64,000 bases of DNA, taken from positions 186,001-250,000 of the forward strand of contig NZ_PGGO01000001.1 in NCBI RefSeq assembly GCF_003010955.1, given 5' to 3'. Positions 39,930-50,311 of the stretch are shown piece by piece (within the stretch, counting starts at the first letter, position 1; every line of letters begins with the position of its first letter). Made by a program: the position numbers and the translations under genes. A model generated the notes under the pieces. It was not told the DNA's origin. It worked only from the letters and a program-made list of their open reading frames with translations, and searched no databases. The DNA comes from Phyllobacterium brassicacearum. Lineage in GTDB: Bacteria; Pseudomonadota; Alphaproteobacteria; Rhizobiales; Rhizobiaceae.

Positions 39930-41213
39930 TTAGGCGGCCGCCAGCGCCTGCGCCAAATCGGCGATGAGATCGTCCGGATGTTCGATGCCGATCGACAGCC
40001 TGATGGTCGAATCCAGCACGCCGATGCGCTGGCGCACTTCCACCGGGACACCCGAGTGGGTCATTGTTGCCGGATGGCTGGCGAGCGATTCAGTGCCGCC
40101 CAGACTGACCGCCAGTTTAAGGATCTGCAGCGCATTCAGGAACTTGAATGCTGCAGGCTGACCGCCATGAATATCGAAGGAGAAGGTCGAACCGGCCCCC
40201 GTACATTGCGCCGCAAACGTTCGGCCAAGTGGCGACGATGCGTCGTGGTACGGCAGGTAATGGATTTTATCGCATTTGGGATGTTCGCGCAGGAAGTTGG
40301 CGATCAGCAAGGCATTGTTGTTGGCCTTTTCCATACGAATGCCGAGCGTTTCGAGTGAACGCCCGAGCATCCAGCAGGAATGCGGATCGAGCTGCGTGCC
40401 GATCGCGCCGCGCAACGCCTTCACCTGTTTCATCACTGCCTTTGATCCAAGTGCAGCACCGGCGATCAAATCGGAATGGCCGCCTACATATTTGGTCAGC
40501 GAATAAATCGAGATATCCGCGCCATGCTCGATAGGGCGCTGGAAGACAGGGCCTAACAAGGTGTTGTCGCAGGCAATTATCGGGCGATGTCCTTGTTTCT
40601 CGCCGATTGCTTCGGCAATCCTCCGGATCATCGCGACATCGACGAGGCTATTGGTCGGGTTGGCCGGTGTCTCGATGAGAATTACCGAGATGCGACCCTT
40701 TTGCATCGCCTCTTCAGCTGCGGCCCGCACCGAATCCTCGTTCACACCATCGGCAAACCCAACCGCCGCAACGCCCATGTTAAGGAACGTCCGGGCAAGC
40801 AGGGTTTCGGTACCGCCGTATAGTGGTTGCGAATGCAGGATCGCATCCCCAGGGCGAACGAAGGCGAGCAGGGTTGTGGCGATAGCCGACATGCCGGAGG
40901 AAAACAGTGCACAGCTTTCAGTACGCTCGTAGACGGCCAGGCGGTCCTCGACGATCTCGCTATTGGGGTGGTTGAACCGCGAATAGACCAGCCCCGCCCC
41001 CGTGCCAGCTGGTGGTTCACGCCGTCCGGAGACAAAGTCGAAGAAATCACGTCCCTCTTCGGCGGATTTGAACACGAAGGTGGAGGTCAGGAACACAGGC
41101 GGCTTGACAGCTCCCTCTGATAATTCCGGGTCATACCCGTAATTGAGCATCAGCGTCTCAGGATGCAGTGCGTGATTGCCGATATGTGTCTTGGAGGGGT
41201 GGGGAGCGGTCAT
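39930..41213 (-). CDS. cystathionine gamma-synthase / gamma-lyase family PLP enzyme
   Basis: 427-residue Cys/Met metabolism PLP enzyme. The PLP lysine lies in [15 protein letters not shown], the aspartate in [10 protein letters not shown], and the substrate tyrosine/arginine region is [21 protein letters not shown]. The length (slightly above 400) and the long N-terminal insert [15 protein letters not shown] place it in the rhizobial cystathionine gamma-synthase-like branch; methionine gamma-lyase is an alternative. I chose the ATG at 41213, preceded by GGAG. It stands alone with 128 bp and 113 bp on its sides. Confidence 0.88.
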   Translation of the reverse strand: MTAPHPSKTHIGNHALHPETLMLNYGYDPELSEGAVKPPVFLTSTFVFKSAEEGRDFFDFVSGRREPPAGTGAGLVYSRFNHPNSEIVEDRLAVYERTESCALFSSGMSAIATTLLAFVRPGDAILHSQPLYGGTETLLARTFLNMGVAAVGFADGVNEDSVRAAAEEAMQKGRISVILIETPANPTNSLVDVAMIRRIAEAIGEKQGHRPIIACDNTLLGPVFQRPIEHGADISIYSLTKYVGGHSDLIAGAALGSKAVMKQVKALRGAIGTQLDPHSCWMLGRSLETLGIRMEKANNNALLIANFLREHPKCDKIHYLPYHDASSPLGRTFAAQCTGAGSTFSFDIHGGQPAAFKFLNALQILKLAVSLGGTESLASHPATMTHSGVPVEVRQRIGVLDSTIRLSIGIEHPDDLIADLAQALAAA

Positions 41214-41326
41214 GGCAGTCTCCTCGCTGGTATGAAGCTTCAACCAGCGAGATTATAGCAAAGCTTGCGACCAATCCTTGCTATTTTGACCGACATACGG
41301 ACGGAAAATGACACCCGCGATCGGGG

Positions 41327-42430
41327 CTAAATAATATCTGTCTTGGTGATCTGAATGCCGAAGCCTTCCAGGCCAACATAGTGCCGTTCACGCGAAGACA
41401 ACAGCCTTATCGAGGTGATGCCGAGATCCTTCAAAATCTGAGCGCCAAGCCCAATCTGCCGCCACTCTTCCTCCCGTACCCGCGCTTCTGCATGGGCTTC
41501 GCGATCCCGCAGGTTCGTACGGTTACGGTCATCATCGCGACCGACGCCTACCGAACCTTCGCGCAGGTAGACAATCACCCCACGCTTTTCCTCAGTCAGG
41601 CGTTTCATGATGCTCTCGAGTGTGTTGCGTGCCCCAAATACGTCACTAAGAACATCCTCGCGCTGCAGGCGTACCGGAACATCCTCGCCATCGCGGATAT
41701 CGCCATAAACTATGGCGATATGGTGCATTGGCTCCCATGGCAATGCGTAGGTGATCGCCTTGGCGTTGCCAGCACAGGTGTCAATCTCATACTCGCCGAT
41801 GCGCTCTATCAAAGTTTCCTTGCGTTGCCGGTAAGCGATCAGATCGGCAACTGTAACTTGCTGCAGCTTGTGCGTTTCGGCGAAACTCGCGACCTGAGGT
41901 CCGCGCATGACCGAGCCGTCGTCATTGACCAGTTCGCAGATGACTCCTACCGGCGGGAGCCCGGCAAGCTTGCACAGATCGACAGCCGCTTCTGTATGCC
42001 CGGAGCGCATCAGCACGCCGCCCTCACGGGCTACGAGGGGGAAAATGTGGCCAGGACGAACAAAATCCACCGCGCCCGAATTGGGGTTGGCGAGATTGCG
42101 AACCGTAAGCGTGCGGTCGTCGGCAGAAATGCCGGTTGTCGTGCCATGCTTATAATCGACAGTTACGGTGAAGGCCGTTGAGTGGGGCGCGTCGTTGTCG
42201 GCCACCATCGGCGCAAGGTTAAGGCGGCGCGCGTGATCACGCGGCATTGGCGTGCACACGATGCCGGAGGTGTGGCGTACGATGAAGGCCATCTTTTCCG
42301 GTGTGCAGTGAACCGCAGCAACGATCAGGTCGCCTTCGTTCTCGCGTCCGTCATCATCCATGACGACAACGATTTCGCCGCGTTCGAAGGCACGCAGGGC
42401 ATCAACCACCCGTTTCTGATTGTAAGCCAT
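41327..42430 (-). CDS. ribB: 3,4-dihydroxy-2-butanone-4-phosphate synthase with degenerate GTP cyclohydrolase II domain (RibBX-like)
   Basis: 367 residues. The N-terminal DHBP synthase domain is complete, with DDDGRENEGDLIVAA, the RSGHTEAAVDL loop and GVICELVNDDG; it makes the four-carbon unit for riboflavin. The C-terminal half aligns with GTP cyclohydrolase II in layout (REDVLSDVFGARNTLESIM) but has lost the three zinc-binding cysteines, so cyclohydrolase activity is unlikely. Such RibBX proteins are known in proteobacteria. It is 14 bp after aroC, which leaves no room for an FMN riboswitch. Confidence 0.93.
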   Translation of the reverse strand: MAYNQKRVVDALRAFERGEIVVVMDDDGRENEGDLIVAAVHCTPEKMAFIVRHTSGIVCTPMPRDHARRLNLAPMVADNDAPHSTAFTVTVDYKHGTTTGISADDRTLTVRNLANPNSGAVDFVRPGHIFPLVAREGGVLMRSGHTEAAVDLCKLAGLPPVGVICELVNDDGSVMRGPQVASFAETHKLQQVTVADLIAYRQRKETLIERIGEYEIDTCAGNAKAITYALPWEPMHHIAIVYGDIRDGEDVPVRLQREDVLSDVFGARNTLESIMKRLTEEKRGVIVYLREGSVGVGRDDDRNRTNLRDREAHAEARVREEEWRQIGLGAQILKDLGITSIRLLSSRERHYVGLEGFGIQITKTDII

Positions 42431-42444
42431 GCTAGAGCCCTTTA

Positions 42445-43539
42445 TTAAATGCGGCCTGTCTGGCCGCGATGTCTGAGATAATGATCAGCAATGGCACAAG
42501 CCACCATTGCTTCGCCAATTGGCACGGCGCGAATACCCACGCAAGGATCATGCCGGCCTTTGGTCATGACATCCACCTGGTTGCCGTCCGCATCGATGCT
42601 GCGGCGCGGCGTCAGTATGGACGAGGTCGGCTTGACTGCAAAACGTGCGACGATCGGCGCGCCGCTGGAAATACCACCCAGTATACCACCAGCGTGGTTC
42701 GACAGGAAAATCGGCGTGCCATCATTGCCCATGCGCATTTCGTCGGCGTTTTCCTCGCCAGTAAGCTTGGCCGAATCAAATCCGTCGCCGATCTCCACAC
42801 CCTTCACGGCATTGATCGACATGAGATAGCTGGCAATATCCTGATCAAGCTTGCCGTAGATCGGAGCCCCAAGGCCCGCCGGAACATTTTCCGCGACAAC
42901 TTCGATCACCGCGCCGATAGACGAGCCCGCCTTGCGGATGCCATCAAGATAAGTGGCGAAGGTTTCGACCGAGCCGGCATCGGGTGTGAAGAACGGATTG
43001 TTATTGACCTCGTCCCAATCCCAACGACCTCGGTCGATCGAATGAATCCCCATGCCTACCAGCGCGCCGCGAACGACGAGCCCGGGTACAACCTTGCGCG
43101 CGATAGCACCGGCCGCGACACGGGCAGCGGTTTCGCGCGCCGACGAGCGGCCGCCGCCGCGATAGTCGCGAATGCCGTATTTCACATCATAGGTGTAATC
43201 GGCGTGGCCCGGTCGATACTGGCGGGCAATATCGCCATAATCCTTTGAACGCTGGTCGGTATTCTCGATCATCATGGATATCGGCGTTCCGGTCGAGATC
43301 ATGGTGACGCCGTCATCCTGCAACATCACGCCTGAGAGAACGCGCACCTGGTCGGGCTCCCGCCTTTGTGTCGTATATTTCGACTGTCCCGGCTTGCGTT
43401 TGTCGAGATAAGCCTGAATTTCGGCCTCCGTAAACGATATGCCGGGAGGGCATCCGTCCACCACGCATCCAAGCGCAATGCCATGGCTTTCGCCCCAGGT
43501 GGTGACACGAAAAAGATGACCGAACGTATTATGCGACAT
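42445..43539 (-). CDS. aroC: chorismate synthase
   Basis: 364-residue FMN-dependent enzyme that makes chorismate from EPSP. The signature [20 protein letters not shown] at the start and the later [19 protein letters not shown], plus [17 protein letters not shown] near the end, are all conserved. It precedes ribB on the minus strand with 14 bp between, so the two are likely co-transcribed. Confidence 0.97.
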   Translation of the reverse strand: MSHNTFGHLFRVTTWGESHGIALGCVVDGCPPGISFTEAEIQAYLDKRKPGQSKYTTQRREPDQVRVLSGVMLQDDGVTMISTGTPISMMIENTDQRSKDYGDIARQYRPGHADYTYDVKYGIRDYRGGGRSSARETAARVAAGAIARKVVPGLVVRGALVGMGIHSIDRGRWDWDEVNNNPFFTPDAGSVETFATYLDGIRKAGSSIGAVIEVVAENVPAGLGAPIYGKLDQDIASYLMSINAVKGVEIGDGFDSAKLTGEENADEMRMGNDGTPIFLSNHAGGILGGISSGAPIVARFAVKPTSSILTPRRSIDADGNQVDVMTKGRHDPCVGIRAVPIGEAMVACAIADHYLRHRGQTGRI

Positions 43540-43707
43540 GTGCGTACCCGACGTTTTGTCAGGGGGTTTTATGAGCGTTTACTCTTGTGGTCAAATCCGC
43601 CGCTGAATTTCCTTTATCCTGACAAAAAAAGCAATTGTTTTGCCACAAATGGGCGTTCTAACTGCAGCCCTGACCGGCACACCGATTTGATATAAAGAGG
43701 AAATCAA

Positions 43708-43962
43708 ATGCGCTTCATCGTAGCAACATTCATGTTCGTCGCTTCCCTATTCCCGGTCGGTGCCCTTGCGGACGATGCGCAAGGCAAAATCACCAATATC
43801 GATGCGGATAATTCCACGATCACACTCGATGACGGCAAAGTCTACAAACTGCCAGGTGAATTTGATTTGAGTGTCATCGAAGAAGGCATGAAGGTCACCT
43901 TGATGTTCGACGTCGTCGACAAGGAACGCTTCATCACCGACATCGAAGAGACGCAGGAATAA
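43708..43962 (+). CDS. DUF1344 small secreted protein
   Basis: 84-residue protein with a signal peptide (MRFIVATFMFVASLFPVGALA) and a short beta domain (GKITNIDADNSTITLDDGKVYKLPG), the DUF1344 pattern seen in rhizobia. AAAGAGG lies seven bases upstream of the ATG. It is probably periplasmic; function unknown. The 168-bp gap before it holds its promoter and that of aroC, which is divergent. Convergent with the phosphatase gene. Confidence 0.88.
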   Translation: MRFIVATFMFVASLFPVGALADDAQGKITNIDADNSTITLDDGKVYKLPGEFDLSVIEEGMKVTLMFDVVDKERFITDIEETQE

Positions 43963-43982
43963 CGGCCAGCGCGAATCATCCG

Positions 43983-44579
43983 CTACAGCCAGGTAAGCTG
44001 GCGGTGCTCTAATCGCAGAATGTGGTCCTGGGTGATAGCAAGATTCGCTGCGTCGTGCCCGTCCATCCCTTTCACGAGCTGGAAAATCGTTCGCAGGCAA
44101 CCGCCATGCGTAACGCAGACTGTGGGCTCCTTGACCTCCGACAGCCAGCTCGCCACCCGCACACCGAGCATTGAATAGCTTTCAGCCGTGTGACCGGGCG
44201 GCACGAAATTCCACTTGTCCCTGGCCCGGGCCTTGACCAGCTCGGGCGTCTTGGCTGCAATATCCTGGAGCATGAAGCCTTGCCAGTCGCCAAAATGGAC
44301 TTCCATCAACCGCGGATCCGTGTGGTAAGCCTTGGGATCAACGCCCATGCGGGTCCTGATGCGCTCCATTGTCTCACGGGTACGCCGCATCGGGCTGGCA
44401 ATGAAGTCAAAGCCTGTGCCATCGCCGATCAATGATTTCATCAGATCGCCATTGCGATCGGCCTGCGCCCGGCCTCGCGCATTGATATCGACCTCCGCCT
44501 GCCCCTGGATCCGTTCAGTCGCGTTCCAGTCTGTCTCGCCGTGACGCGAGAAATAGATCAACGTGTCAGGCGAAATCAC
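43983..44579 (-). CDS. histidine phosphatase family protein (phosphoglycerate-mutase-like)
   Basis: 198-residue protein. The catalytic motif FSRHGETDWN is at residues 9-18, the acid residue lies in LMEVHFGDWQGF and the second histidine in CVTHGGCLR. The family includes phosphoglycerate mutases, fructose-2,6-bisphosphatases and sugar or nucleotide phosphatases; the substrate is not decided. The start is GTG at 44579, 7 bp after the fabI stop, so it probably shares the fabI transcript. Confidence 0.9.
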   Translation of the reverse strand: MISPDTLIYFSRHGETDWNATERIQGQAEVDINARGRAQADRNGDLMKSLIGDGTGFDFIASPMRRTRETMERIRTRMGVDPKAYHTDPRLMEVHFGDWQGFMLQDIAAKTPELVKARARDKWNFVPPGHTAESYSMLGVRVASWLSEVKEPTVCVTHGGCLRTIFQLVKGMDGHDAANLAITQDHILRLEHRQLTWL

Positions 44580-44586
44580 TTGCGGG

Positions 44587-45405
44587 TCAATCCTTGACGA
44601 CTGAAATGTCCGGAGCGTCCACGGCCTTCATGCCAACGACGTGATAACCACTATCGGCATGATGTATCTCGCCGGTGACAGAGCGAGAAAGGTCCGAGAG
44701 GAAGTAAAGTCCGGCATCGCCAACTTCTTCGATGGTTACGGTACGGCGCAATGGGGCGTTATACTCGTTCCATTTGAGAATATAGCGGAAGTCACCGATC
44801 CCCGAGGCCGCAAGCGTCTTGATCGGCCCTGCCGAGATCGCGTTGACCCGAATATTGTCCGGACCGAGGTCAACCGCGAGATATTTGACGCTTGCCTCGA
44901 GCGCGGCCTTCGCAACACCCATGACATTGTAGTTCGGCATGACCTTCTCGGCGCCATAATAGGTTAGCGTCAGAATAGAACCGCCATCCGTCATCAGCTT
45001 TTCCGCGCGCTTGGCGACAGCTGTGAGCGAATAGACCGAAATCAGCATCGTCTTGGTGAAATTGCCTTCCGACGTGTCGACATAGCGGCCGGTTAGCTCA
45101 TCCTTGTCGGAGAAGCCGATGGCATGAACGACGAAATCGAGTTTGCCCCATTCCTTTTCAAGTGCCGCAAAGCAAGCATCGATGGTCGACGCATCCGAGA
45201 CATCGCAATGGCCGCACAGGAAAGCACCGAGTTCCTGAGCAAGCGGCTCGACGCGCTTTTTCAACGCATCGCCCTGATAGGTGAATGCAAGTTCGGCACC
45301 GGCATCGCGAGCGGCCTTGGCAATGCCCCAGGCGATCGACCGATTATTGGCGACACCCATAATGAGGCCACGTTTACCCTGCATCAAACCAGTTTTGGCG
45401 GTCAT
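44587..45405 (-). CDS. fabI: enoyl-[acyl-carrier-protein] reductase (NADH)
   Basis: 272-residue FabI, the last reductive step of fatty-acid elongation. The nucleotide site GVANNRSIAWGIAKA, and the catalytic Tyr-x6-Lys in YYGAEKVMPNYNVMGVAKAALE, identify it. I chose the ATG at 45405; an earlier start lacks a ribosome-binding site. Rhizobia often keep two fabI genes, and I cannot tell whether this is the essential copy. It is followed by the histidine phosphatase and preceded by the DnaJ-like gene. Confidence 0.95.
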   Translation of the reverse strand: MTAKTGLMQGKRGLIMGVANNRSIAWGIAKAARDAGAELAFTYQGDALKKRVEPLAQELGAFLCGHCDVSDASTIDACFAALEKEWGKLDFVVHAIGFSDKDELTGRYVDTSEGNFTKTMLISVYSLTAVAKRAEKLMTDGGSILTLTYYGAEKVMPNYNVMGVAKAALEASVKYLAVDLGPDNIRVNAISAGPIKTLAASGIGDFRYILKWNEYNAPLRRTVTIEEVGDAGLYFLSDLSRSVTGEIHHADSGYHVVGMKAVDAPDISVVKD

Positions 45406-45496
45406 ATACCAACCCTTCATGAGACTTGTGATTGATGTGCGGTATCGCACAGCCCGCGCCGGGCTTCAAGCACACTGTCAATGCCGTTTTGGATTT

Positions 45497-46429
45497 TCAG
45501 TGACTGGTGTCGCGCAAGAACGCTTCCAGTGCAGGATCGCCATTTTCCGGCAACATGATGCGAACGTGCGCGAACAGGTCGCCATGGCCGTCGGGCTTCT
45601 TTGGCAAACCTTTGCCTTTCAGCCGCAAAACGCGATCGGAACTGGTCCAGGGCGCCACTTTGACAGCAACACGACCGTTCAGAGTCTCGACCTCCTGCCG
45701 CGATCCAAGTACGGCATCACGCAACGGCACGGGGAGATCGATGTGGAGATCCCTGCCCTCGACACGGAATTTGGGGTGCGGTTTGAACCGGACTGTGACC
45801 AATGCGTCACCTGCGGTGCCGCCAGGAATGGCTTCTCCCTGGCCCTTCAGCCGAATCGTCTGGCCGTTTTCGACCTGCGCCGGAAGCTTGATCGCCAACC
45901 GTTTTCCGTTGGGGAATACCGCTTCGACCTTTTCGGCTCCTGCGGCCTGCTCGAGCGAAATGTCGATGGTTGCCTGCAAATCGGCGCCTTTGCGGGGCCC
46001 GGCGCGCCGCGCACCTCCGCCAAAACCGCCCATGCCGGCCGTTTCGCCAAACAGACTGCTCAAGATGTCTTCGGCGCCGAAGCCGGCATTGCCACCCGTT
46101 CCACTGCGAAACTCAAAGCCGCCAGCCCGCTGACGCCCGCCGCCGAACCCGGCAAAGGGATCGCCCCCTCCGCCTGAGAAACCTTCAAAACCGTGTGGAA
46201 CCCGCTGTTTGCCTTCGGCGTCGATCTCGCCGCGATCAAACTGACCACGACGTTCCTTGTCGCCAACGATCTCGTAGGCCTGGTTGATCTCTGAAAATTT
46301 GGCCTGCGCTTTCGGGTCATCCTGATTCTGGTCAGGATGATATTTCTTGGCGAGTTTGCGAAACGCCGATTTTATTTCTTCAGGCTTCGCCGTCTTGGCG
46401 ACGCCCAGTACGCTATAGGGATCGCGCAT
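45497..46429 (-). CDS. DnaJ-like co-chaperone (CbpA type, no zinc fingers)
   Basis: 310-residue type II J-protein. The J domain includes [20 protein letters not shown] with the HPD motif at [10 protein letters not shown] Gly/Phe-rich linker ([15 protein letters not shown]...) and the two-part C-terminal substrate domain ([36 protein letters not shown]) follow. The cysteine-rich zinc region of DnaJ is absent. It works with DnaK elsewhere. It lies upstream of fabI on the minus strand. Confidence 0.93.
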   Translation of the reverse strand: MRDPYSVLGVAKTAKPEEIKSAFRKLAKKYHPDQNQDDPKAQAKFSEINQAYEIVGDKERRGQFDRGEIDAEGKQRVPHGFEGFSGGGGDPFAGFGGGRQRAGGFEFRSGTGGNAGFGAEDILSSLFGETAGMGGFGGGARRAGPRKGADLQATIDISLEQAAGAEKVEAVFPNGKRLAIKLPAQVENGQTIRLKGQGEAIPGGTAGDALVTVRFKPHPKFRVEGRDLHIDLPVPLRDAVLGSRQEVETLNGRVAVKVAPWTSSDRVLRLKGKGLPKKPDGHGDLFAHVRIMLPENGDPALEAFLRDTSH

Positions 46430-46553
46430 GTGTCTGCCTTTCCTCGCAAAAGCGAGATGCCTTGGGATTCCGCAGCTATATGTTCATGAATAGGAAGAAA
46501 TTCCAGAGATTTGAAGCAAAAAAGCGCAAGAATGGTATCAGATTTACAACCGG

Positions 46554-47024
46554 CTACATCGGCGCGAAGGATTTCAATGTCCACTGCCCGCCATTCTGCA
46601 TGCAGGTTTCACCCTTATAAAGCATGACACCATCAAATGATTCGCGTGAAGTCTGGAATTCCCGGCAAAGGCCGCTTTCATCCTTCTTCTCAGCAATGGC
46701 CGTTATGGTTCCCTGACTACCGGTTTCAGGATTGGACCACGGAACCGGCTTGCTGCCCCATTGCGTGAAATTGAGAGCCGAGACAATGTTGCGCACTGTC
46801 GTTTGGTCAGATGAACCCTTCATGTCGACGGATTGTGCCGGAGCAACCGATCCGGTTACCGTGGCCTGGTCTGGAACCGCTTTCTCGATGCCGAAGTCCT
46901 TCATGGCGCAACCGGAAAACAAGCACAGGGCAATGCCTAGGGCTAGGCCGTGGCAAGGCCCGCGCCAATGCAGTTTTGTTGCACTGAATTTCTTGCTATC
47001 AGATCGTAGAAACGCCAAACACAT
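46554..47024 (-). CDS. hypothetical lipoprotein, RT0821/surface-protein-like
   Basis: 156 residues. A signal with lipobox LCLFSGC places the lipidated cysteine near residue 39. The mature domain (WGSKPVPWSNPETGSQGTITAI, EFQTSRESFDGVMLYKGETC) resembles the RT0821/Lpp0805-like surface lipoproteins of alphaproteobacteria. The ATG at 47024 is used (MCLAFLRSD); a TTG seven codons upstream is less likely. Divergent from pdxH, so the 50-bp gap must hold both promoters. Function unknown. Confidence 0.72.
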   Translation of the reverse strand: MCLAFLRSDSKKFSATKLHWRGPCHGLALGIALCLFSGCAMKDFGIEKAVPDQATVTGSVAPAQSVDMKGSSDQTTVRNIVSALNFTQWGSKPVPWSNPETGSQGTITAIAEKKDESGLCREFQTSRESFDGVMLYKGETCMQNGGQWTLKSFAPM

Positions 47025-47074
47025 GCCTCTCTTTAACAAGGTCAATCCGAAATGACTATGGGACTATGGATTAA

Positions 47075-47686
47075 ATGAAGTTAACAACCGATGACTTCAC
47101 AGAGAAATCCGAGCCGTTGGCTCTCTTCGACGAATGGCTGGCAGAAGCCGCAAAGGCTGAGCCCAACGACCCCAATGCTGTTGCGCTGGCAACTGTTGAC
47201 AGCGATGGTTTGCCAGATGTTCGCATGGTACTCCTTAAGGGATTCGACAGCCAAGGATTTGTTTTCTATACTAATTTCGAGAGCCAGAAGGGTCAGGAAA
47301 TCCTGGGATCCATGAAAGCCGCGATGTGCTTTCACTGGAAATCGCTTCGCCGTCAAGTCCGCATCCGCGGTCCTGTCGAGATCGTCAGCAAAGAAGAGGC
47401 CGATGCCTACTATGCAACGCGCCCTCGCGGCAGCCGCATTGGCGCTTGGGCATCAAAGCAATCTCGACCACTAGAAAGCCGGTTTGCGCTTGAAAAGGCC
47501 GTAGCCGAATACACCGCTCGTTACGCTATCGGCGAAATTCCACGGCCCGACTATTGGTCGGGATTTCGCATTCGTCCAACGTCGATTGAATTCTGGCAAG
47601 ACCGGCCGTTTCGCTTGCATGACCGCATGGTCTTCAGCCGTGATACGCCGGAAGGCGACTGGGGCAAGACCAGGCTCTATCCTTAG
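47075..47686 (+). CDS. pdxH: pyridoxamine 5'-phosphate oxidase
   Basis: 203-residue FMN enzyme that makes PLP. The signatures [53 protein letters not shown] and the terminal [24 protein letters not shown] are all conserved. The length is usual. Convergent with the enoyl-CoA hydratase gene, with 8 bp between. Confidence 0.96.
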   Translation: MKLTTDDFTEKSEPLALFDEWLAEAAKAEPNDPNAVALATVDSDGLPDVRMVLLKGFDSQGFVFYTNFESQKGQEILGSMKAAMCFHWKSLRRQVRIRGPVEIVSKEEADAYYATRPRGSRIGAWASKQSRPLESRFALEKAVAEYTARYAIGEIPRPDYWSGFRIRPTSIEFWQDRPFRLHDRMVFSRDTPEGDWGKTRLYP

Positions 47687-47694
47687 AACCGTAA

Positions 47695-48447
47695 TCAGCC
47701 CTTCTTACGTGTGAGAAAGGCCATTAATGCGCCGCGCGCCTCCTCCGACTGGAGGCGCTCGGCAAAAAGTTTTGCCTCGAGCTTGATACGTTCGACAGCA
47801 TCTTGCCGTGGCATGTGCAGCAGATCGCGTGAAATCTGCATGGCTTCCGGTGGCTTTGCTGCTATCTCGGCCGCCACGTTCAACACGGTGCTCTCCAGCT
47901 CATCCGTTTCTACCAGTTTGTAGACCAGCCCGGCCTCTTTGGCTTCGACCGCGTGCAAGCCTTCGCCCATCGCCAGGAACGCAAAGGCCCTTTGATGCCC
48001 CATCAATGCGGGGCCCAACAAACTGGAACCCGCTTCTGGTACCAGTCCGAGATCGACAAAGGGCGTCTTGAAATATGATTGCGGCGTCGCGAACGTCAGA
48101 TCGCAGTGGAAATGGATCGTGGTTCCGATGCCGATGGCAAGGCCGTCAACGCCTGCCAGAAGCGGCTTCTTGGCATTAACAAGTGTAATCAGAAAATCGA
48201 TGACTTCGCTGCCCATATTTCCGCTGGTGGCAAAAGCCATGAAGTCCTGCAGGTCGTTGCCGGCAGAAAAGGCTCCTGGCACGCCAAAAAACACGTGAGC
48301 GCGAATCGAAACGTCGGCGTCACCCTCGACGATCGCCTTGGTCATCGTCGCATACATTGCGCGGGTAAGAGCGTTCTTCTTGTCCGGCCGGTTCATGCGG
48401 ATGATCTGGACAGCGCCATGGCGCTCGATTTGAATATGGTCTGACAT
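47695..48447 (-). CDS. enoyl-CoA hydratase/isomerase family protein
   Basis: 250-residue crotonase-fold protein. The oxyanion region is HVFFGVPGAFSAGNDLQDFM and the second loop is LGLVPEAGSSLLGPALMG. One of the two usual catalytic glutamates is present in PEAGSS; the position that would be the other is VDGLAIGIG, so isomerase or hydratase cannot be told apart. It lies 9 bp after the acyl-CoA dehydrogenase gene and so belongs to a fatty-acid-type oxidation pair. Confidence 0.9.
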   Translation of the reverse strand: MSDHIQIERHGAVQIIRMNRPDKKNALTRAMYATMTKAIVEGDADVSIRAHVFFGVPGAFSAGNDLQDFMAFATSGNMGSEVIDFLITLVNAKKPLLAGVDGLAIGIGTTIHFHCDLTFATPQSYFKTPFVDLGLVPEAGSSLLGPALMGHQRAFAFLAMGEGLHAVEAKEAGLVYKLVETDELESTVLNVAAEIAAKPPEAMQISRDLLHMPRQDAVERIKLEAKLFAERLQSEEARGALMAFLTRKKG

Positions 48448-48456
48448 GGATCTTCC

Positions 48457-50232
48457 TTATGAAGCGAGGGCCGAACGCGCGCCGAATAAACTGGCAGCGC
48501 CATGAATGACGCGGTCTTTTAGCGCTGAAGTTTCGGACAGGAGGTTTTCCGCGAAGAACCGCGCCAACGCCGTGCGTCCAGCTTGCTCGCTGCCCAGTGC
48601 ACTCTTTGCAAGGTACGTCGCTCCGGCGGCGAGACCGAAAAGCCGCAGATAGGGCGTGGCTCCGGCGAATGCCGCGCTGATTTTGCCCTTGGCAAGCGCC
48701 TGCTGCAGCCAAAGGCTCGTCGTCTCCAGATCTTCCAAACTCGCCAGCAGGCGTTGTCCGGTTTCTCCAAAATCTGCACTGTTAGATGCGGCCACAGACT
48801 TCGCTACCGCGCGCAGCTCTGCGACATACGTTTTGATGTGCTCCCCGCCGCCCAGCGGTAGTTTGCGCTGGACGAGGTCAATCGCCTGGATGCCGTTAGT
48901 CCCCTCGTAGATGGGGGCGATACGTGCATCACGAAGCAATTGCGCCGCACCAGTCTCTTCTATGAACCCCATGCCGCCATGGACCTGAATGCCGATCGAT
49001 GCCACATCGACGCCGACATCCGTCGAGAACGCCTTGGCGACCGGCGTCAGCAGATTGGCGCGATCAGCCCAGTGCCGGGCATCATCGCCCGTTCCGGATT
49101 TAGCCATGTCGATCGCGTGGGCACAGGCATAGGCAATGGACCGGGCTGCAGCCGTGAGCCCCTTCATCGTCAAAAGGTTACGCTGCACGTCCGGGTGCTC
49201 GATGATCGGGCTCATGCCCTCGCCGGTCCAGCCAGGTGCACGCATCTGGCGGCGCTCCTCGGCATAGGCAAGTGCCTTCTGATAGGCGGCCTCCGCAACG
49301 GCCACGCCCTGGATGCCCACAGCGAGGCGGGCATTGTTCATCATGGTGAACATGCAGGCCAGACCCCTGTTTTCCTCGCCGACAAGCCAACCGACGGCAC
49401 CCGGCTTCTTGGCTCTGGCGAATCCGTCGCCATAGATCATGGTGCATGTCGGAGAGCCGTGGATCCCCATCTTGTGTTCGATGCCACCGCAGAAAACATC
49501 GTTGCGCGCGCCCAGTGAGCCATCTTCATTCACAAGAAATTTTGGAACCAGAAACAACGATATGCCTTTGGTGCCTGCCGGAGCATCAGGTAGCCGGGCC
49601 AGAACCAGATGGATGATGTTTTCGGTCAGGTCGTGCTCGCCATAGGTGATGAAAATCTTGCTGCCGAAGATGCGGTATGTGCCGTCCTCGGCCCGTTCCG
49701 CCCGCGTCCGCAGGGCACCAACGTCGGAGCCAGCCTGCGGCTCGGTCAGGTTCATCGTACCCATCCATTCGCCTGAAACGAGTTTTGGCAGAAAAGTCTG
49801 CTTCAACTCATCGGTTGCGTGCGCTTCAAGCGCTTCGATGGCGCCGAGTGTCAATGTCGGTCCAATGCCGAAGGCCATCGAGCCTGAGTTCCACATTTCG
49901 AACGTCGCGATCGCCAGCATCATCGGCAGGCTCTGCCCGCCAAATTCCTCCTTGCCGGTCAGGGCATTCCAGCCACCGGAAATCCATTCCCGGTAAACTT
50001 CCTTCCAGCCGGGCGGCATCGTGACGTCGGCATCCTTCAGAGGGGTGCCATGCTCGTCGCCTATCTGGAGCAGCGGGGCGACCCGGGTCGAGGCAAATTT
50101 TCCGGCTTCTTCGAGGATGGCATCAACAAGATCGTCCGACAGATCACCAAGCCGGCCTTGCGCGATGGCATCGTCCAGCCCGGCGACTATCTTTAGCGTA
50201 TGGGCGATTTCCTCGACGGGTGCGCGGTACAT
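48457..50232 (-). CDS. acyl-CoA dehydrogenase (long, DmdC-like type)
   Basis: 591-residue flavoprotein. Compared with classical acyl-CoA dehydrogenases of about 380 residues it has extra N- and C-terminal parts, as in the DmdC-like or AidB-neighbour group. The FAD/substrate regions are NLTEPQAGSDVGALRTRA, FGSKIFITYGEHD and VHGGMGFIEETGAAQLLRDA; the catalytic base is in IYEGTNGIQAIDL. I chose the ATG at 50232 (MYRAPVEEI), with GAGGAG upstream. It leads an operon with the enoyl-CoA hydratase. A perfect palindrome lies about 80 bp upstream. Confidence 0.92.
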   Translation of the reverse strand: MYRAPVEEIAHTLKIVAGLDDAIAQGRLGDLSDDLVDAILEEAGKFASTRVAPLLQIGDEHGTPLKDADVTMPPGWKEVYREWISGGWNALTGKEEFGGQSLPMMLAIATFEMWNSGSMAFGIGPTLTLGAIEALEAHATDELKQTFLPKLVSGEWMGTMNLTEPQAGSDVGALRTRAERAEDGTYRIFGSKIFITYGEHDLTENIIHLVLARLPDAPAGTKGISLFLVPKFLVNEDGSLGARNDVFCGGIEHKMGIHGSPTCTMIYGDGFARAKKPGAVGWLVGEENRGLACMFTMMNNARLAVGIQGVAVAEAAYQKALAYAEERRQMRAPGWTGEGMSPIIEHPDVQRNLLTMKGLTAAARSIAYACAHAIDMAKSGTGDDARHWADRANLLTPVAKAFSTDVGVDVASIGIQVHGGMGFIEETGAAQLLRDARIAPIYEGTNGIQAIDLVQRKLPLGGGEHIKTYVAELRAVAKSVAASNSADFGETGQRLLASLEDLETTSLWLQQALAKGKISAAFAGATPYLRLFGLAAGATYLAKSALGSEQAGRTALARFFAENLLSETSALKDRVIHGAASLFGARSALAS

Positions 50233-50311
50233 GATCACAGTCTCCTCATGCAGTGATGCTTGTTGCGGGCCGCACATTGCAACCGACAGGGCTTTCAAGG
50301 CAAGTGTATTT

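Noticed and set aside
42431-42444. FMN riboswitch upstream of ribB
   Set aside because: Only 14 bp separate ribB from aroC, so there is no room for one.
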